Origin: Synechococcus sp. UW140 | Lineage (GTDB): Bacteria > Cyanobacteriota > Cyanobacteriia > PCC-6307 > Cyanobiaceae | Assembly (NCBI RefSeq): GCF_900474295.1 | Contig: NZ_UCOB01000023.1 | Coordinates: 1-64,000 of the forward strand | Reading direction: 5' to 3' | Length of the DNA: 64,000 bases | Shown here: piece by piece, positions 53,023 through 63,540 of the stretch | Layout of the letters: each line of letters starts with the position of its first letter | Numbering within the stretch: the stretch's first letter is position 1 | Translations under genes and position numbers: made by a program | The notes under the pieces: model-generated | Told to the model about the DNA's origin: nothing | The model's database searches: none | What the model saw: the letters and a program-made list of their open reading frames with translations, nothing else

Positions 53023-53909
53023 GCGTCAGCGACCTCCAAAGTGTTGTTGGCGTTGAACCAGGCCTCGTAGCTTTCGGGGTCATCAACGACGACAGATGTG
53101 CGCATCCCACCGTGATAAGGACCACAGAGTTCTGCGCAGACGATCGGATAGGTGCCCGGCCTTGTGGGGGTGAAGTTCAGTACGGTCGGCTGTCCAGGAA
53201 TTACGTCTTGTTTGAGTCGGAATTCAGGCACCCAGAAGGCATGGATCACGTCTTTCGCTTCCATGCGCAGGCTGACGGGCTTTCCTGCTGGCACATGCAG
53301 CTCGCCGGAGATGAAATCGCCCTGTGGATAGCGGAAGAGAAAGGCAAATTGCATTGCGGTGACCTCAATGGGCACGGCTGCAATGGCACCACCATCCTTC
53401 GCCTGGATGGAGCTGGTGCCAATCCCTCCCCAAACCCGTTCTCCATGCTCGTCAGGAGGTGGCGCATCCTGCATCGGAGCTGAGTGATCCATGCCGCTGT
53501 GAAGCATGCCGCTGTGAAGCATGCCGCTGTGATCCATGCCGTGGTTGAGCGGGGTCATGCCGCCCATGCGGTCATAGATGTCGTAGCTGTACAGACCGAC
53601 GAACAGCACCACGATCGCGGGAACTGCTGTCCAGAAGATTTCCAGAGGGAGGTTGCCTTCGATCGCAAGGCCATCGCCGCGTTGGCCCGGCCTGCGGCGG
53701 AAGCGAATCAGGCTGAAGATCACCAACCCGACAATGCCAATGAACAGGATGGTCCCGATGCTGAAGAGAACTCGGAAGAGTTCGTCGTAGACGGGTGCAT
53801 TGGCACTGGCATCGGCGGGTAGGAGGTTGACGTTCTGGCCGATCCAGAGTCCACCGAGTACCAGGATCATCCCCAGAACAAGGGTGAGAATCGAAGAGGG
53901 GATTGGCAC
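53019..53909 (-). CDS. ctaC: Cytochrome c oxidase subunit II with Met/His-rich insert
   Basis: 296 residues. Two helices (about 8-28 and 46-70, plus 90-112) precede the CuA domain. The CuA ligands are seen in DVIHAFWVPEF and CAELCGPYHGGMRTSV (two Cys, His, Met). Between the last helix and CuA, at about residues 115-146, lies a 5-residue repeat (NHGMDHSGMLHSGMLHSGMD, then HSAPM) absent from typical subunit II sequences I know. It could bind copper. The gene is first in ctaC-ctaD-ctaE and divergent from ctaA. Confidence 0.95.
   Translation of the reverse strand: MPIPSSILTLVLGMILVLGGLWIGQNVNLLPADASANAPVYDELFRVLFSIGTILFIGIVGLVIFSLIRFRRRPGQRGDGLAIEGNLPLEIFWTAVPAIVVLFVGLYSYDIYDRMGGMTPLNHGMDHSGMLHSGMLHSGMDHSAPMQDAPPPDEHGERVWGGIGTSSIQAKDGGAIAAVPIEVTAMQFAFLFRYPQGDFISGELHVPAGKPVSLRMEAKDVIHAFWVPEFRLKQDVIPGQPTVLNFTPTRPGTYPIVCAELCGPYHGGMRTSVVVDDPESYEAWFNANNTLEVADA
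53484..53543. repeat. 15-bp tandem repeat inside ctaC
   Basis: Four tandem copies of a unit like TGTGAAGCATGCCGC (53484-53543), with two identical central copies, code for the His-Ser-Gly-Met repeat in CtaC. Such in-frame repeats change length by slippage, so the copy number may vary between strains. Confidence 0.7.
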
Positions 53910-54191
53910 GGCACGATCCGTGATTCATTTCAGGCTATGGGCATCGTCAGATGGCAACCACACGTTGATTGTTAAGCCGTTTGGAAATTCCTGGAATATT
54001 GATGATGCTGCGCGTCGAAATCCTTATGGGCGACTGCGTTTGTGACCATCTTGCCGTGAATCTGTCAGCGGAAGGAGACGTTTGTGCCGTGAATGTGGGC
54101 GAATGATGTTGCGAACGGCCATAGACCGTGCCGTTGTCGATTAGATCGCTACGTTCCGACTATTCACGTTGCTGCCTAGGGGGGCGTTCCG
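53910..54191. promoter_or_regulatory. Divergent promoter region between ctaC and ctaA
   Basis: This 282-base gap separates the two divergent respiratory operons and should hold both promoters. It is more AT-rich than its surroundings at about 53,940-54,010. No palindrome or classic -10/-35 pair is clear by eye. A shared regulator would couple oxidase and heme A synthesis. Confidence 0.5.
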
Positions 54192-55130
54192 TTGGTTAGC
54201 TCCTCTTCGTTGCCGATTCGGCATCGTCTCGCTCTCCTGGCCAGTCATCTTGTGGTGGCCCTTGTCGCCCTTGTTGTGATCGGTGGCGCCACCAGAGTGA
54301 TGGAAGCGGGTCTCGCCTGTCCTGACTGGCCTCTCTGCTACGGCTCCTTGTTGCCGGGCAGGCAGATGAACGTCCAGGTTTTTCTGGAATGGTTTCATCG
54401 GCTTGATGCCTTCGTGATCGGCATTGCCCTCTTGGTTCAGCTGGGGGCGGCCTGGTGGTGGCGGCGTCAGCTGCCCACGTGGCTTCTGCCCTGCAGTGCC
54501 GTTCTTGTGCTGTTGGTGCTTGTCCAGGGTGGCCTCGGTGCACTCACGGTGCTGAATCTCCTCCCTTCTGGAGTGGTGACAGCGCATTTAGCGCTGGGCC
54601 TTCTGCTTGTGGCGCTGATGAGCGGATTGAGTCAGCTCTTGCTGGCTCCGCAAGCGTCGTCTCTGGCGCCTTCCTCTCCACTTTGGTGGCGACTGCTGGG
54701 AGGGCTGAGCGTGCTGGCGGTGAGTGCCCAGTGCCTGCTGGGAGGACGGATGGCGACATCCTGGGCGGCCAAGCGATGTCTTGATGCTGGCCAGGCTTGT
54801 CAGTGGTTGCACTGGCATCGCACTGCGGCGACACCAGCAGCGCTCACCGTCTGTCTATTCGTTGCCGTTGCGATGGTGGCCGGGGGCTGGGCTCGGCGGC
54901 AATGGCCCCTGCTGCTGACCGTGGCATCCCTTGTGTTGCTGCAAATCGCGCTCGGTGTGTTCACGCTGCGGCTCGGACTGGCTCAGCCCTCGCTCACCGT
55001 GGCCCATCAACTGGTGGCCTGCCTCCTGGTTGCGCTCTTGGCAGCCCTCACCTGCAGGCGGCCTCAGCTGTCGGCGCAGCCCGATGCCGCACCTCTCGAT
55101 TCCTCCTCTCTGGAGCCTTGTCATGGCTAG
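54192..55130 (+). CDS. ctaA: Heme A synthase
   Basis: A 312-residue, eight-helix protein that oxidises heme O to heme [21 protein letters not shown] near the N terminus and the conserved [12 protein letters not shown] (His ligand in FHR), [22 protein letters not shown] and [10 protein letters not shown] are the CtaA/Cox15 marks. The start TTG 54192 is followed closely by the transmembrane part. It overlaps ctaB by 8 bases. Confidence 0.93.
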   Translation: MVSSSSLPIRHRLALLASHLVVALVALVVIGGATRVMEAGLACPDWPLCYGSLLPGRQMNVQVFLEWFHRLDAFVIGIALLVQLGAAWWWRRQLPTWLLPCSAVLVLLVLVQGGLGALTVLNLLPSGVVTAHLALGLLLVALMSGLSQLLLAPQASSLAPSSPLWWRLLGGLSVLAVSAQCLLGGRMATSWAAKRCLDAGQACQWLHWHRTAATPAALTVCLFVAVAMVAGGWARRQWPLLLTVASLVLLQIALGVFTLRLGLAQPSLTVAHQLVACLLVALLAALTCRRPQLSAQPDAAPLDSSSLEPCHG

Positions 55131-56127
55131 CTCCACTGCAACAAGTTCTCAGGTCATCACCCGTGATCAGGTGGTGCCTTCTCGAAAACGGGTCAAGCTG
55201 CCGGCTTGGCTTGAGGTGGCTAAGCCGCGTCTGATTCCCCTTCTCCTGGCCACGACCCTGGGTGGGATGGCCCTGAGCGAGGGGTGGCCTTTGTCGTCCC
55301 CGCGATTGGCCTGCACTCTTGGCGGAGGGGCTTTGGCTGCTGCTGCCGCCGGAGTTCTCAATTGCCTCTGGGAGCAGGAGCTGGACGGTCGCATGCATCG
55401 CACCAGTGGCCGTGCACTTCCCTCCGGCCGCCTCTCCCCTAGCACTGCATTCGCTGGTGCCGTCTCCTGCACTCTGGCGGCTGCTCTCCTGTTGGTGAGC
55501 GGTGTGAACTGCTTGGCGGCGGGGCTGTCGTTGCTTGGTCTGTGCAGCTATGTGCTGCTCTATACGGCCTTGCTCAAGCCGCGAACACCCCAGAACATCG
55601 TGATTGGCGGAGTCGCTGGAGCGATCCCCCCTCTGGTGGGCGCTGCTGCGGCCACGGGGCACGTGGGCCTCAGCGGTTGGTGGCTGTTTGCTCTGGTGAT
55701 GGTGTGGACTCCGGCCCATTTCTGGGCCCTAGCCCTCTTGCTCCGCGATGACTACCGAGCTGTCGGCATCCCGATGCTTCCAGTGGTGAAGGGTCCGGTT
55801 GTCACCGCTCGCGCGATCCGTCGCTACGGCTGGGCCACGGTTGTGCTGAGTGGCTTTGGTGTGTTGGCCTTGCCGGAAGGCGGTCTTCTTTATGGCCTGT
55901 TACTACTCCCCTTCAACGCCCGTCTCTTGCAGATGGTGCACAATCTGGCCGAAGCCCCTGAGAGCACAGAACGGGCGAAGGGCTTGTTTCGCTGGTCCAT
56001 CCTTTATCTGTTTGGCATCTGCCTGCTACTGATCCTCAGTCGCCTGCCTGTCTCTGTCGTGTTTGATGATCAGGTTCATGCTGTGTTCGACATGCTGATC
56101 CGTGGGCTTCCACAGATCGCTGCCTAG
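55123..56127 (+). CDS. ctaB: Heme O synthase (protoheme IX farnesyltransferase)
   Basis: A 334-residue UbiA-type prenyltransferase that attaches a farnesyl group to heme B. It has about nine helices. [20 protein letters not shown] (the N-x-x-x-D-x-x-x-D type region), [40 protein letters not shown] and VGIPMLPVV are conserved. The start [10 protein letters not shown] is chosen from the ATG at 55123; the much longer frame is the shadow of ctaA. It works directly before CtaA in heme A synthesis. Confidence 0.95.
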   Translation: MASSTATSSQVITRDQVVPSRKRVKLPAWLEVAKPRLIPLLLATTLGGMALSEGWPLSSPRLACTLGGGALAAAAAGVLNCLWEQELDGRMHRTSGRALPSGRLSPSTAFAGAVSCTLAAALLLVSGVNCLAAGLSLLGLCSYVLLYTALLKPRTPQNIVIGGVAGAIPPLVGAAAATGHVGLSGWWLFALVMVWTPAHFWALALLLRDDYRAVGIPMLPVVKGPVVTARAIRRYGWATVVLSGFGVLALPEGGLLYGLLLLPFNARLLQMVHNLAEAPESTERAKGLFRWSILYLFGICLLLILSRLPVSVVFDDQVHAVFDMLIRGLPQIAA

Positions 56128-56158
56128 ATTCACATCCCGATCCTCCCGCTACAGCTCA

Positions 56159-57172
56159 ATGCCCTTGTTGGAGCTGGCACATCTCCAGAAGTCCTACGGG
56201 CCAGTGAAGGCGCTCGAAGACCTCAGCCTGGAGGTGCCTGAGGGGTGTCTTTATGGCCTGCTGGGCCCCAATGGTGCCGGCAAGACCACGACGTTGCGGA
56301 TCCTCGCCACTCTCTTGGCTCCTGATCAGGGCACGGTTGAGGTAGCAGGCATCGATGCTTTGCAAGATCCCCGCTCTGTGCGTTGTCTGATGGGGTATGT
56401 GGCCCAGGAGGTGGCCATCGACAAAATTCTGACCGGTCGAGAGCTGCTGCAGCTTCAGGGTGATCTCTATCACCTTCAGCCTGCGAATCGCGACAAGCGC
56501 ATGGAAGAGCTAATCGCACTGCTGGGAATGCAGGATTGGATCGATCGCCGTTGTGGGACCTACTCCGGTGGGATGCGTCGCCGGTTGGATCTTGCGTCAG
56601 GGCTGCTGCATCGACCCCAACTGCTCGTCTTAGATGAACCCACTGTCGGTCTGGACATCGAAAGCCGTGGCGCGATTTGGCAGGTGCTACGGGAGTTGGT
56701 CCAGCAGGGCACCTCGGTCTTGCTCAGTAGTCATTACCTCGAAGAGGTGGAGGCTCTTGCTGACCGGATGGCGATCATCGATGCAGGGCGTGTGATCGCC
56801 GAAGGCACACCAGATGAGCTCAAGCAGAGGCTCGGTGGTGATCGGGTGACCCTGCGGGTGCGTGAATTCAGCGATCAGCTCGAGGCAGAGCGACTCCAAC
56901 GCCTGCTCCAGCCTGTGGAGGGCGTGCTTCAGATCGTGGTCAACCGGGCTCAGGGGTACTCCCTCAATCTGGTTGTGGAAGGAGATCAGGTGCTGCAACG
57001 TCTGCGTCAGCAGCTTGATCAAGCAGGTTTGCCGGTGTTTGCCCTGGCCCAGAGCCGGCCGAGCCTTGATGATGTCTACCTTCAGGCCACCGGTCGCACT
57101 CTGATGGATGCGGAACTGGCTGTTGCCGGTCAGCGGGACACCAAGCAGGAGCGGAAGCAGTCCATGCGTTGA
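56159..57172 (+). CDS. ABC exporter ATP-binding protein (DrrA/ABC-2 type)
   Basis: 337 residues. Walker A is GLLGPNGAGKTTTLRILATL, followed by the Q-loop GYVAQEVAIDKILTGRELLQ, signature YSGGMRRRLDLASGLLHRPQ, Walker B LLVLDEPTVGLDIESRGAIW and the H-loop SSHYLEEVEALADRMAIID. A C-terminal extension (about 230-337) resembles the DrrA/NodI group. It pairs with the ABC-2 permease 75 bases downstream. Its position directly after ctaB suggests a link to respiratory assembly or heme handling, but this is inference. Confidence 0.92.
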   Translation: MPLLELAHLQKSYGPVKALEDLSLEVPEGCLYGLLGPNGAGKTTTLRILATLLAPDQGTVEVAGIDALQDPRSVRCLMGYVAQEVAIDKILTGRELLQLQGDLYHLQPANRDKRMEELIALLGMQDWIDRRCGTYSGGMRRRLDLASGLLHRPQLLVLDEPTVGLDIESRGAIWQVLRELVQQGTSVLLSSHYLEEVEALADRMAIIDAGRVIAEGTPDELKQRLGGDRVTLRVREFSDQLEAERLQRLLQPVEGVLQIVVNRAQGYSLNLVVEGDQVLQRLRQQLDQAGLPVFALAQSRPSLDDVYLQATGRTLMDAELAVAGQRDTKQERKQSMR

Positions 57173-57247
57173 GGTTCCGGATTGTTGCTTTCGCCGATTT
57201 TGTTTCGTCTTTGCTTCTCAGCTTCTTTCGTCTGATCCAATCTCCTG

Positions 57248-58087
57248 ATGACCAGTCCTGTTGCTACACCCACCAGCGCTCCGATGGCTGAACTGGTGCA
57301 GGAAACGATGGCTCTAACGCGTCGTCTGTTTCTGCAGCTGCAACGCCGTCCTTCCACATTGGTGGCCGGGGTCCTACAACCCCTGATCTGGCTGGTGCTG
57401 TTTGGGGCCTTGTTCTCGAGGGCTCCTGAGGGCCTGTTGCCAGGCGGGATCAGTTATGGCCGCTTTCTCGGGGCCGGAGTGATTGTCTTCACCGCCTTCA
57501 GTGCTGCTCTCAATGCCGGGTTGCCGGTGATGTTTGATCGGGAATTCGGCTTTCTAAATCGTCTGTTGGTGGCGCCTCTGCGCAGTCGCAGTTCGATCGT
57601 GCTGGCATCGGTGATCTATATCACCACCTTGAGCTTGATTCAGAGTTTGGCCATCATGGCCACTGCTGCCCTGCTCGGTTATGGCTGGCCTGGGATGGCA
57701 GGCCTCGGGCTGGTGTTGATCACGCTGTTGCTCTTGGTGTTTGCAGTGACGGCCCTCAGCCTCGGTCTGGCCTTCGCTCTGCCAGGGCACATTGAGCTGA
57801 TCGCGGTGATCTTCGTTTTCAATCTGCCTTTGCTCTTTGCCAGCACGGCTTTAGCACCTTTGTCGTTCATGCCGCCTTGGTTGGGCTGGCTTGCAGCACT
57901 GAATCCACTTACCTTCGCCATAGAACCAATCCGTGCTGCCTATGCCGGCCCTCTGGATCTATCGGTCGTCCTTCTGGATGCACCCTATGGTCCGGTGAGC
58001 GGTTATGTCTGCCTCCTGGTCTTGATGCTGCTCACTGTGGGACTGTTCCTGCTGATCCGCCCATTACTCAACCGCAAGCTTTCCTAA
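57248..58087 (+). CDS. ABC-2 type permease
   Basis: 279 residues with six hydrophobic helices: ETMALTRRLFLQLQRRPSTL, VAGVLQPLIWLVLFGALFSR, then the Gly/Val-rich middle and the conserved FGFLNRLLVAPLRSRSSIVL. The layout is that of DrrB/NodJ-like exporters. It should form a dimer with the ATPase of 56159-57172 and export a lipid, drug or glycan; the substrate is unknown. Confidence 0.9.
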   Translation: MTSPVATPTSAPMAELVQETMALTRRLFLQLQRRPSTLVAGVLQPLIWLVLFGALFSRAPEGLLPGGISYGRFLGAGVIVFTAFSAALNAGLPVMFDREFGFLNRLLVAPLRSRSSIVLASVIYITTLSLIQSLAIMATAALLGYGWPGMAGLGLVLITLLLLVFAVTALSLGLAFALPGHIELIAVIFVFNLPLLFASTALAPLSFMPPWLGWLAALNPLTFAIEPIRAAYAGPLDLSVVLLDAPYGPVSGYVCLLVLMLLTVGLFLLIRPLLNRKLS

Positions 58088-58091
58088 TCCT

Positions 58092-58604
58092 GTGACTGCC
58101 TCTCGTGCCCCTTCCCCTCAGCGTCGACGGGACGCTCAGTTGCAGCAGCTCAACGATGCCCGTGCTCAGGGTGATCAGTTGGCGATCAATCGTGCTGAAC
58201 TCCAGTGGGTGCATCGCTACGGAGTGGGGACGTTGCCTCAGCCGGTCGAGAGCCCTGAATCCCCACCTCTCTTGACTGTTGTGGAGCCCACTGCTGATCC
58301 CGCTGCTGATGCTGAGCCGGCCACGCCTTCACCGTTGGCAGCTGTCGCACCCATCGGAACACCTGCACAGCCTTCTCCACTGGCTCGGTTCAAAAGCGAA
58401 CACGCCGATTGCCTCGATACAGCCCCCGTCGATGAGGTGGCTAGTACGGATGAGGGCGCCAACGAGGCTGAAGGCATCGACAAGCCTTTGCTGGATCGAC
58501 TGTCTCCCGCAGGGGCGGTTCCTCCACCTCCGTCTCCTCGTTTGCATCGGTTGCGTCGATGGCTGCCGACTGCATCCCCTGACGAGCTGCCACGAGCTTC
58601 CTGA
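58092..58604 (+). CDS. Hypothetical protein with Pro/Ala-rich middle, 170 aa
   Basis: The N terminus, MTASRAPSPQRRRDAQLQQL, is a charged helix, followed by LAINRAELQWVHRYGVGTLP and an acidic, Pro/Ala-rich low-complexity stretch (about 55-140). The end is basic (RLHRLRRWLPTASPDELPRA). It starts at GTG 58092, 4 bases after the permease stop, and ends right before nanE. The function is unknown. Confidence 0.6.
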   Translation: MTASRAPSPQRRRDAQLQQLNDARAQGDQLAINRAELQWVHRYGVGTLPQPVESPESPPLLTVVEPTADPAADAEPATPSPLAAVAPIGTPAQPSPLARFKSEHADCLDTAPVDEVASTDEGANEAEGIDKPLLDRLSPAGAVPPPPSPRLHRLRRWLPTASPDELPRAS

Positions 58605-58607
58605 TTG

Positions 58608-59300
58608 ATGAGCTGTCTGGATCTGGCAGCCCTCAGGGGGGGGCTAATCGTGTCTGTTCAAGCGCCTGAGGGCTCGCCGATGCGAGATTCCGAAGTGATC
58701 GCCGCCATGGCAGAGGCGAGTCTTAACAACGGTGCAGTCGGAGTACGTCTCGAGAGTCCTGAGCACATTGGAGCTGTGCGTCGCCGCTGTCCAGAGGCCC
58801 TCATTATTGGGCTGTGGAAACGTACATTTCCTGATAGTGAGGTCTACATCACACCGCGTTGGCAGGAGATCCAGGCTGTTTGGGGTGCTGGGGCCGATGT
58901 GGTGGCGATCGATGCCACATCACGGCCAAGACCGGATGGAGAGTCTTTGGAAGCTCTGGTTGAACGCGCTGATCGGGAACTGAAACTCCCCTTGATGGCT
59001 GATGTCGATAGCGTTGCGAATGGATTGCGTGCAGCCCAGCTTGGCTGTCGTTGGGTGGGCACAACCCTGTTTGGCTATACCGCTGAGACGGCTGAATCAA
59101 CGCCGCCTGGGCTGGAGCTGTTGCCGCCGTTGCGTGCTCAGTTGCCGCAAGAGGTGCCCTTGATCTGTGAAGGAGGGATTGCCTCAGCCGTGATGGCCAC
59201 ACAAGTGCTTGAGCAGGGTGCCGACTGTGTGGTGGTGGGCACAGCGATCACTGGCGTGGATCTGCAAGTGGCAGCGTATTGCCGCCAGATGGCGGGTTGA
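58608..59300 (+). CDS. nanE: N-acetylmannosamine-6-phosphate 2-epimerase (NanE-like)
   Basis: A 230-residue TIM-barrel epimerase. RGGLIVSVQAPEGSPMRDSE is the family N terminus. RLESPEHIGAVRRRCPEALI, then IGLWKRTFPDSEVYITPRWQ, GADVVAIDATSRPRPDG and ICEGGIASAVMATQVLEQGA, then DCVVVGTAIT, match NanE. It interconverts ManNAc-6-P and GlcNAc-6-P. A complete sialic acid pathway is not visible here, so the physiological role is open. A TTG at 58605 precedes the ATG at 58608. Confidence 0.88.
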   Translation: MSCLDLAALRGGLIVSVQAPEGSPMRDSEVIAAMAEASLNNGAVGVRLESPEHIGAVRRRCPEALIIGLWKRTFPDSEVYITPRWQEIQAVWGAGADVVAIDATSRPRPDGESLEALVERADRELKLPLMADVDSVANGLRAAQLGCRWVGTTLFGYTAETAESTPPGLELLPPLRAQLPQEVPLICEGGIASAVMATQVLEQGADCVVVGTAITGVDLQVAAYCRQMAG

Positions 59301-59394
59301 TCAAGCCATCCGCTTTAGGGCTTTGAAGCGAATCTGAGGGATTGACACCACGGGGCCGCCTGGACGCACAATGTGACTGAGACGCGTGAGACCG

Positions 59395-59586
59395 ATGAAA
59401 AGACTCCGGTTTTGTCTGCCGTTGCCTCTTGCCCTCGGCGGTCTCGTGTTTGCCATGCCTCTTGCAGGGCTGCCAATGGGGGAGCTGCAGGCTCTGAATC
59501 ATGAGCTGGGGCGGCTCTGCAGTCGCCCGCCTCGGGAGGCACTCGCGGTCTGCAGGATCCATGCTCGGCTGGTGCGCTCCCTCTGA
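59395..59586 (+). CDS. Small secreted hypothetical protein, 63 aa
   Basis: MKRLRFCLPLPLALGGLVFA, then MPLAGLPMGELQALNHELGR, LCSRPPREALAVCRIHARLV, RSL. A basic start and hydrophobic run form a likely signal peptide; the short mature part has two Cys (LCSRPP and AVCRIH) that could pair. A GTG at 59386 would add three residues. Convergent with groEL. The family is unknown. Confidence 0.5.
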   Translation: MKRLRFCLPLPLALGGLVFAMPLAGLPMGELQALNHELGRLCSRPPREALAVCRIHARLVRSL

Positions 59587-59616
59587 GAGTGGATCGCGCC
59601 AGCCTTGAGCGGTGGA

Positions 59617-61296
<1,680 letters not shown>

Positions 61297-61425
61297 GTTC
61301 TACAGGTACCCGCTGGTCAATGTCCCACAGGAAGCTGACCCTTCGGACCGCCCGTTTGGTGGGGAAAGCCGAATCGAAGCGATCCTGATGCTGTCCGGCC
61401 CAACTCGGCTCGTTATGGTCCGGCC

Positions 61426-61602
61426 ATGGATGAACCCGGCTTTCAGTCCTTCACCCTGTTTGCGGCCCTGGCGGGTGGCATGGCCTTGATCTATGCACCC
61501 TTGAGGCTGTTCCTCACCGCCACGGAGCGCAGCCGCCGGCTGCGCCTGCTGCAGCGCATCCGCCGGCTGCGGGATGAACTGAATCAACCCCTAGAACGCT
61601 GA
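61426..61602 (+). CDS. Small membrane protein, 58 aa
   Basis: [20 protein letters not shown], then [38 protein letters not shown]. One hydrophobic helix is followed by a strongly basic amphipathic helix. It is intact and too short for many ORF filters. It lies between the divergent groEL start and the convergent end of fabG. The function is unknown. Confidence 0.6.
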   Translation: MDEPGFQSFTLFAALAGGMALIYAPLRLFLTATERSRRLRLLQRIRRLRDELNQPLER

Positions 61603-61605
61603 TGC

Positions 61606-62358
61606 TCAGCTCATCACCATGCCGCCGTCCACCTGCAGGACCTGGCCGGTGATGTAGGCGGCTGCAGGGTCGGCCGCCAGGAAACGAACGGTGCCTGCGA
61701 TGTGCTCAGGTGTCCCGAAGCTGCCCAGGGGGATGGCCGCCAGGATCCCTTCGGCATTGAGATCCTTGGTCATGTCCGTCGCGATGAATCCGGGAGCGAC
61801 GGCATTGACGGTGATGCCGCGGCTGGCCATTTCCTTGGCAGCACTTCGGGTCAGTCCTACGACTCCGGCTTTGGCGGCGGCGTAATTGGCCTGGCCGGCA
61901 TTGCCCATCAGGCCAACCACGGAGGTGATATTGATGATCCGCCCGCTCCTTTGTTTGAGCATCGTGCGGGTGACGGCACGGGTGCAAAGGAAGACACCGG
62001 TGAGGTTGAGGTTGATGACCGATTGCCAGTCGGCTGTCTTCATCCGCATCAGCAGTCCGTCGCGGGTGATGCCGGCATTGTTCACCAGCACGTCAATGCG
62101 TCCACTGCGCTCGAGCACGGTTTTGATCAGGTCTTCGACTGCTTCCTCTTCAGCCACGTTGGCCTGGAGGGCATAGGCCTTGCCTCCGCCTGAGGTGATC
62201 TCTGCTACCACTGCGTTTGCTGCATCCGGAGAGCTGGAGTAATTCACCACCACTTCAGCGCCCGCCGCAGCAAGAGCCAGAGCAACGGCGCGGCCGATGC
62301 CGCGGCTGGCACCGGTCACCAGAGCGGTCTGGCCGTTGAGGGAGTCGTTGGACGTCAT
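61606..62358 (-). CDS. fabG: 3-oxoacyl-[ACP] reductase
   Basis: A 250-residue short-chain dehydrogenase that reduces 3-oxoacyl-ACP in fatty acid synthesis. [20 protein letters not shown] is the NADPH-binding Gly motif, [15 protein letters not shown] and [20 protein letters not shown], then AAKAGV hold the Ser-Tyr-Lys catalytic residues, and DGGMVMS ends the protein as usual. The start [16 protein letters not shown] (62358) is chosen over a longer frame. Length is typical. Confidence 0.94.
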   Translation of the reverse strand: MTSNDSLNGQTALVTGASRGIGRAVALALAAAGAEVVVNYSSSPDAANAVVAEITSGGGKAYALQANVAEEEAVEDLIKTVLERSGRIDVLVNNAGITRDGLLMRMKTADWQSVINLNLTGVFLCTRAVTRTMLKQRSGRIINITSVVGLMGNAGQANYAAAKAGVVGLTRSAAKEMASRGITVNAVAPGFIATDMTKDLNAEGILAAIPLGSFGTPEHIAGTVRFLAADPAAAYITGQVLQVDGGMVMS

Positions 62359-62430
62359 GAAGGGCTCCACAGTGGATGGATCGTAGGGATCCGCCCCGTA
62401 TGGGCTCAACCGGGAAGGGTTAGGGAGCGC

Positions 62431-63540
62431 TTATCCAGAGGCGGAACCGCCCATGGTCTCCACCATGTCCACGGCAGGGCCAAGCAGCTCGCGGAAGCGC
62501 ATCAGTTGCTCTTTGCTGCCCAGCACCACCAGAAGCTGCCCTGCTTCCAGGCGCATATCGCCACCGGGATTGGCCACCAGTCGGCCCCGGTCCCGAATGG
62601 CAAGCACAAAGGCTCCGCTTCTTCGCCCCAGCTGAAGATCTGCCAGGGTCTGCCCCGGGAGGTTGTGCAGAAGCAGCGGGTTGTTGCTCAGTTGGAACTC
62701 CTCGATTTCGCAGTCGGAGCCCACCAGCAACTCCATGAAGTCGACGGCGAGGGGGCGCAGAGCAGACGCTGCCATCACCCGTCCCCCGGCGACATAGGGG
62801 CTCACCACCACACTGGCGCCGGCAAGTTTCAGCTTCGCTGCTGCCTCTTCGCTGTCGGAGCGTGCAATCAGTCGACAGTTCGGCTGCAGGCCACGGGCAC
62901 TGAGCACTACATAGAGGTTGGCGGCATCGCTGGGTAGCGCTGCCACCAGGCTGCGACAGCGATTCAGCCCGGCCTCGAGGAGGGTTTCATCTCCTGTGGC
63001 ATCCGCTTCCAGCACCCGCAAGCCGCGTTCCTGGGCGGCCTGGCTTCGCTGGGGGTCCAGCTCCACCACCAAGACAGCGATGTTCTCCTGAAGGAGTTGT
63101 TCGCCGATCTCCCTGCCGATACGGCCATAGCCGCAGATGATCACGTGATCGTGCATGCGCCGGAGTTTGCGTCGAAAGCGCAGTGCTCGCAACTGGCGGA
63201 AGTAGCCGGCCTCGGTCAGGCCAAGGATGCGCTGGATGGTCAGTTGGACCACCACAATGCCCCCGGCGATGATCAAGACCGTTACCAACCGCCCGGCGTG
63301 CGAGAGGGGCTCCACTTCGCCGTAACCAATCGTGCTGATTGTGATCAGCACCATCCAGAAGCAATCCCCCCAGTCCCAACCCTCGGTGACCCGGTACCCG
63401 ACGGCCCCTGTGAGGACCACCACCACCAGCGCCAGCAGGGGGCCGATCCAGGGTTGAGCGAGCAGCCTCAGATTGGGCACCAGCCGCCATGGTGAGAAGG
63501 ATGGTCTGCGGCTGGACTGGCCCAGTCGCTTCTTTGGCAT
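62431..63540 (-). CDS. Potassium channel with TrkA-N (RCK) domains
   Basis: 369 residues. Two membrane helices flank a pore loop with the K+ filter TIGYGE (residues 70-75, where many channels have TVGYGD). Then comes an RCK domain beginning HVIICGYGRIGREIGEQLLQ (Rossmann Gly motif, about 132-151) and a TrkA-C-like segment near the C terminus (about 285-355: QTLADLQLGRRSGAFVLAIR). It is a ligand-gated K+ channel like MthK or Kch. It overlaps the preceding GT9 stop by one base. Confidence 0.9.
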   Translation of the reverse strand: MPKKRLGQSSRRPSFSPWRLVPNLRLLAQPWIGPLLALVVVVLTGAVGYRVTEGWDWGDCFWMVLITISTIGYGEVEPLSHAGRLVTVLIIAGGIVVVQLTIQRILGLTEAGYFRQLRALRFRRKLRRMHDHVIICGYGRIGREIGEQLLQENIAVLVVELDPQRSQAAQERGLRVLEADATGDETLLEAGLNRCRSLVAALPSDAANLYVVLSARGLQPNCRLIARSDSEEAAAKLKLAGASVVVSPYVAGGRVMAASALRPLAVDFMELLVGSDCEIEEFQLSNNPLLLHNLPGQTLADLQLGRRSGAFVLAIRDRGRLVANPGGDMRLEAGQLLVVLGSKEQLMRFRELLGPAVDMVETMGGSASG

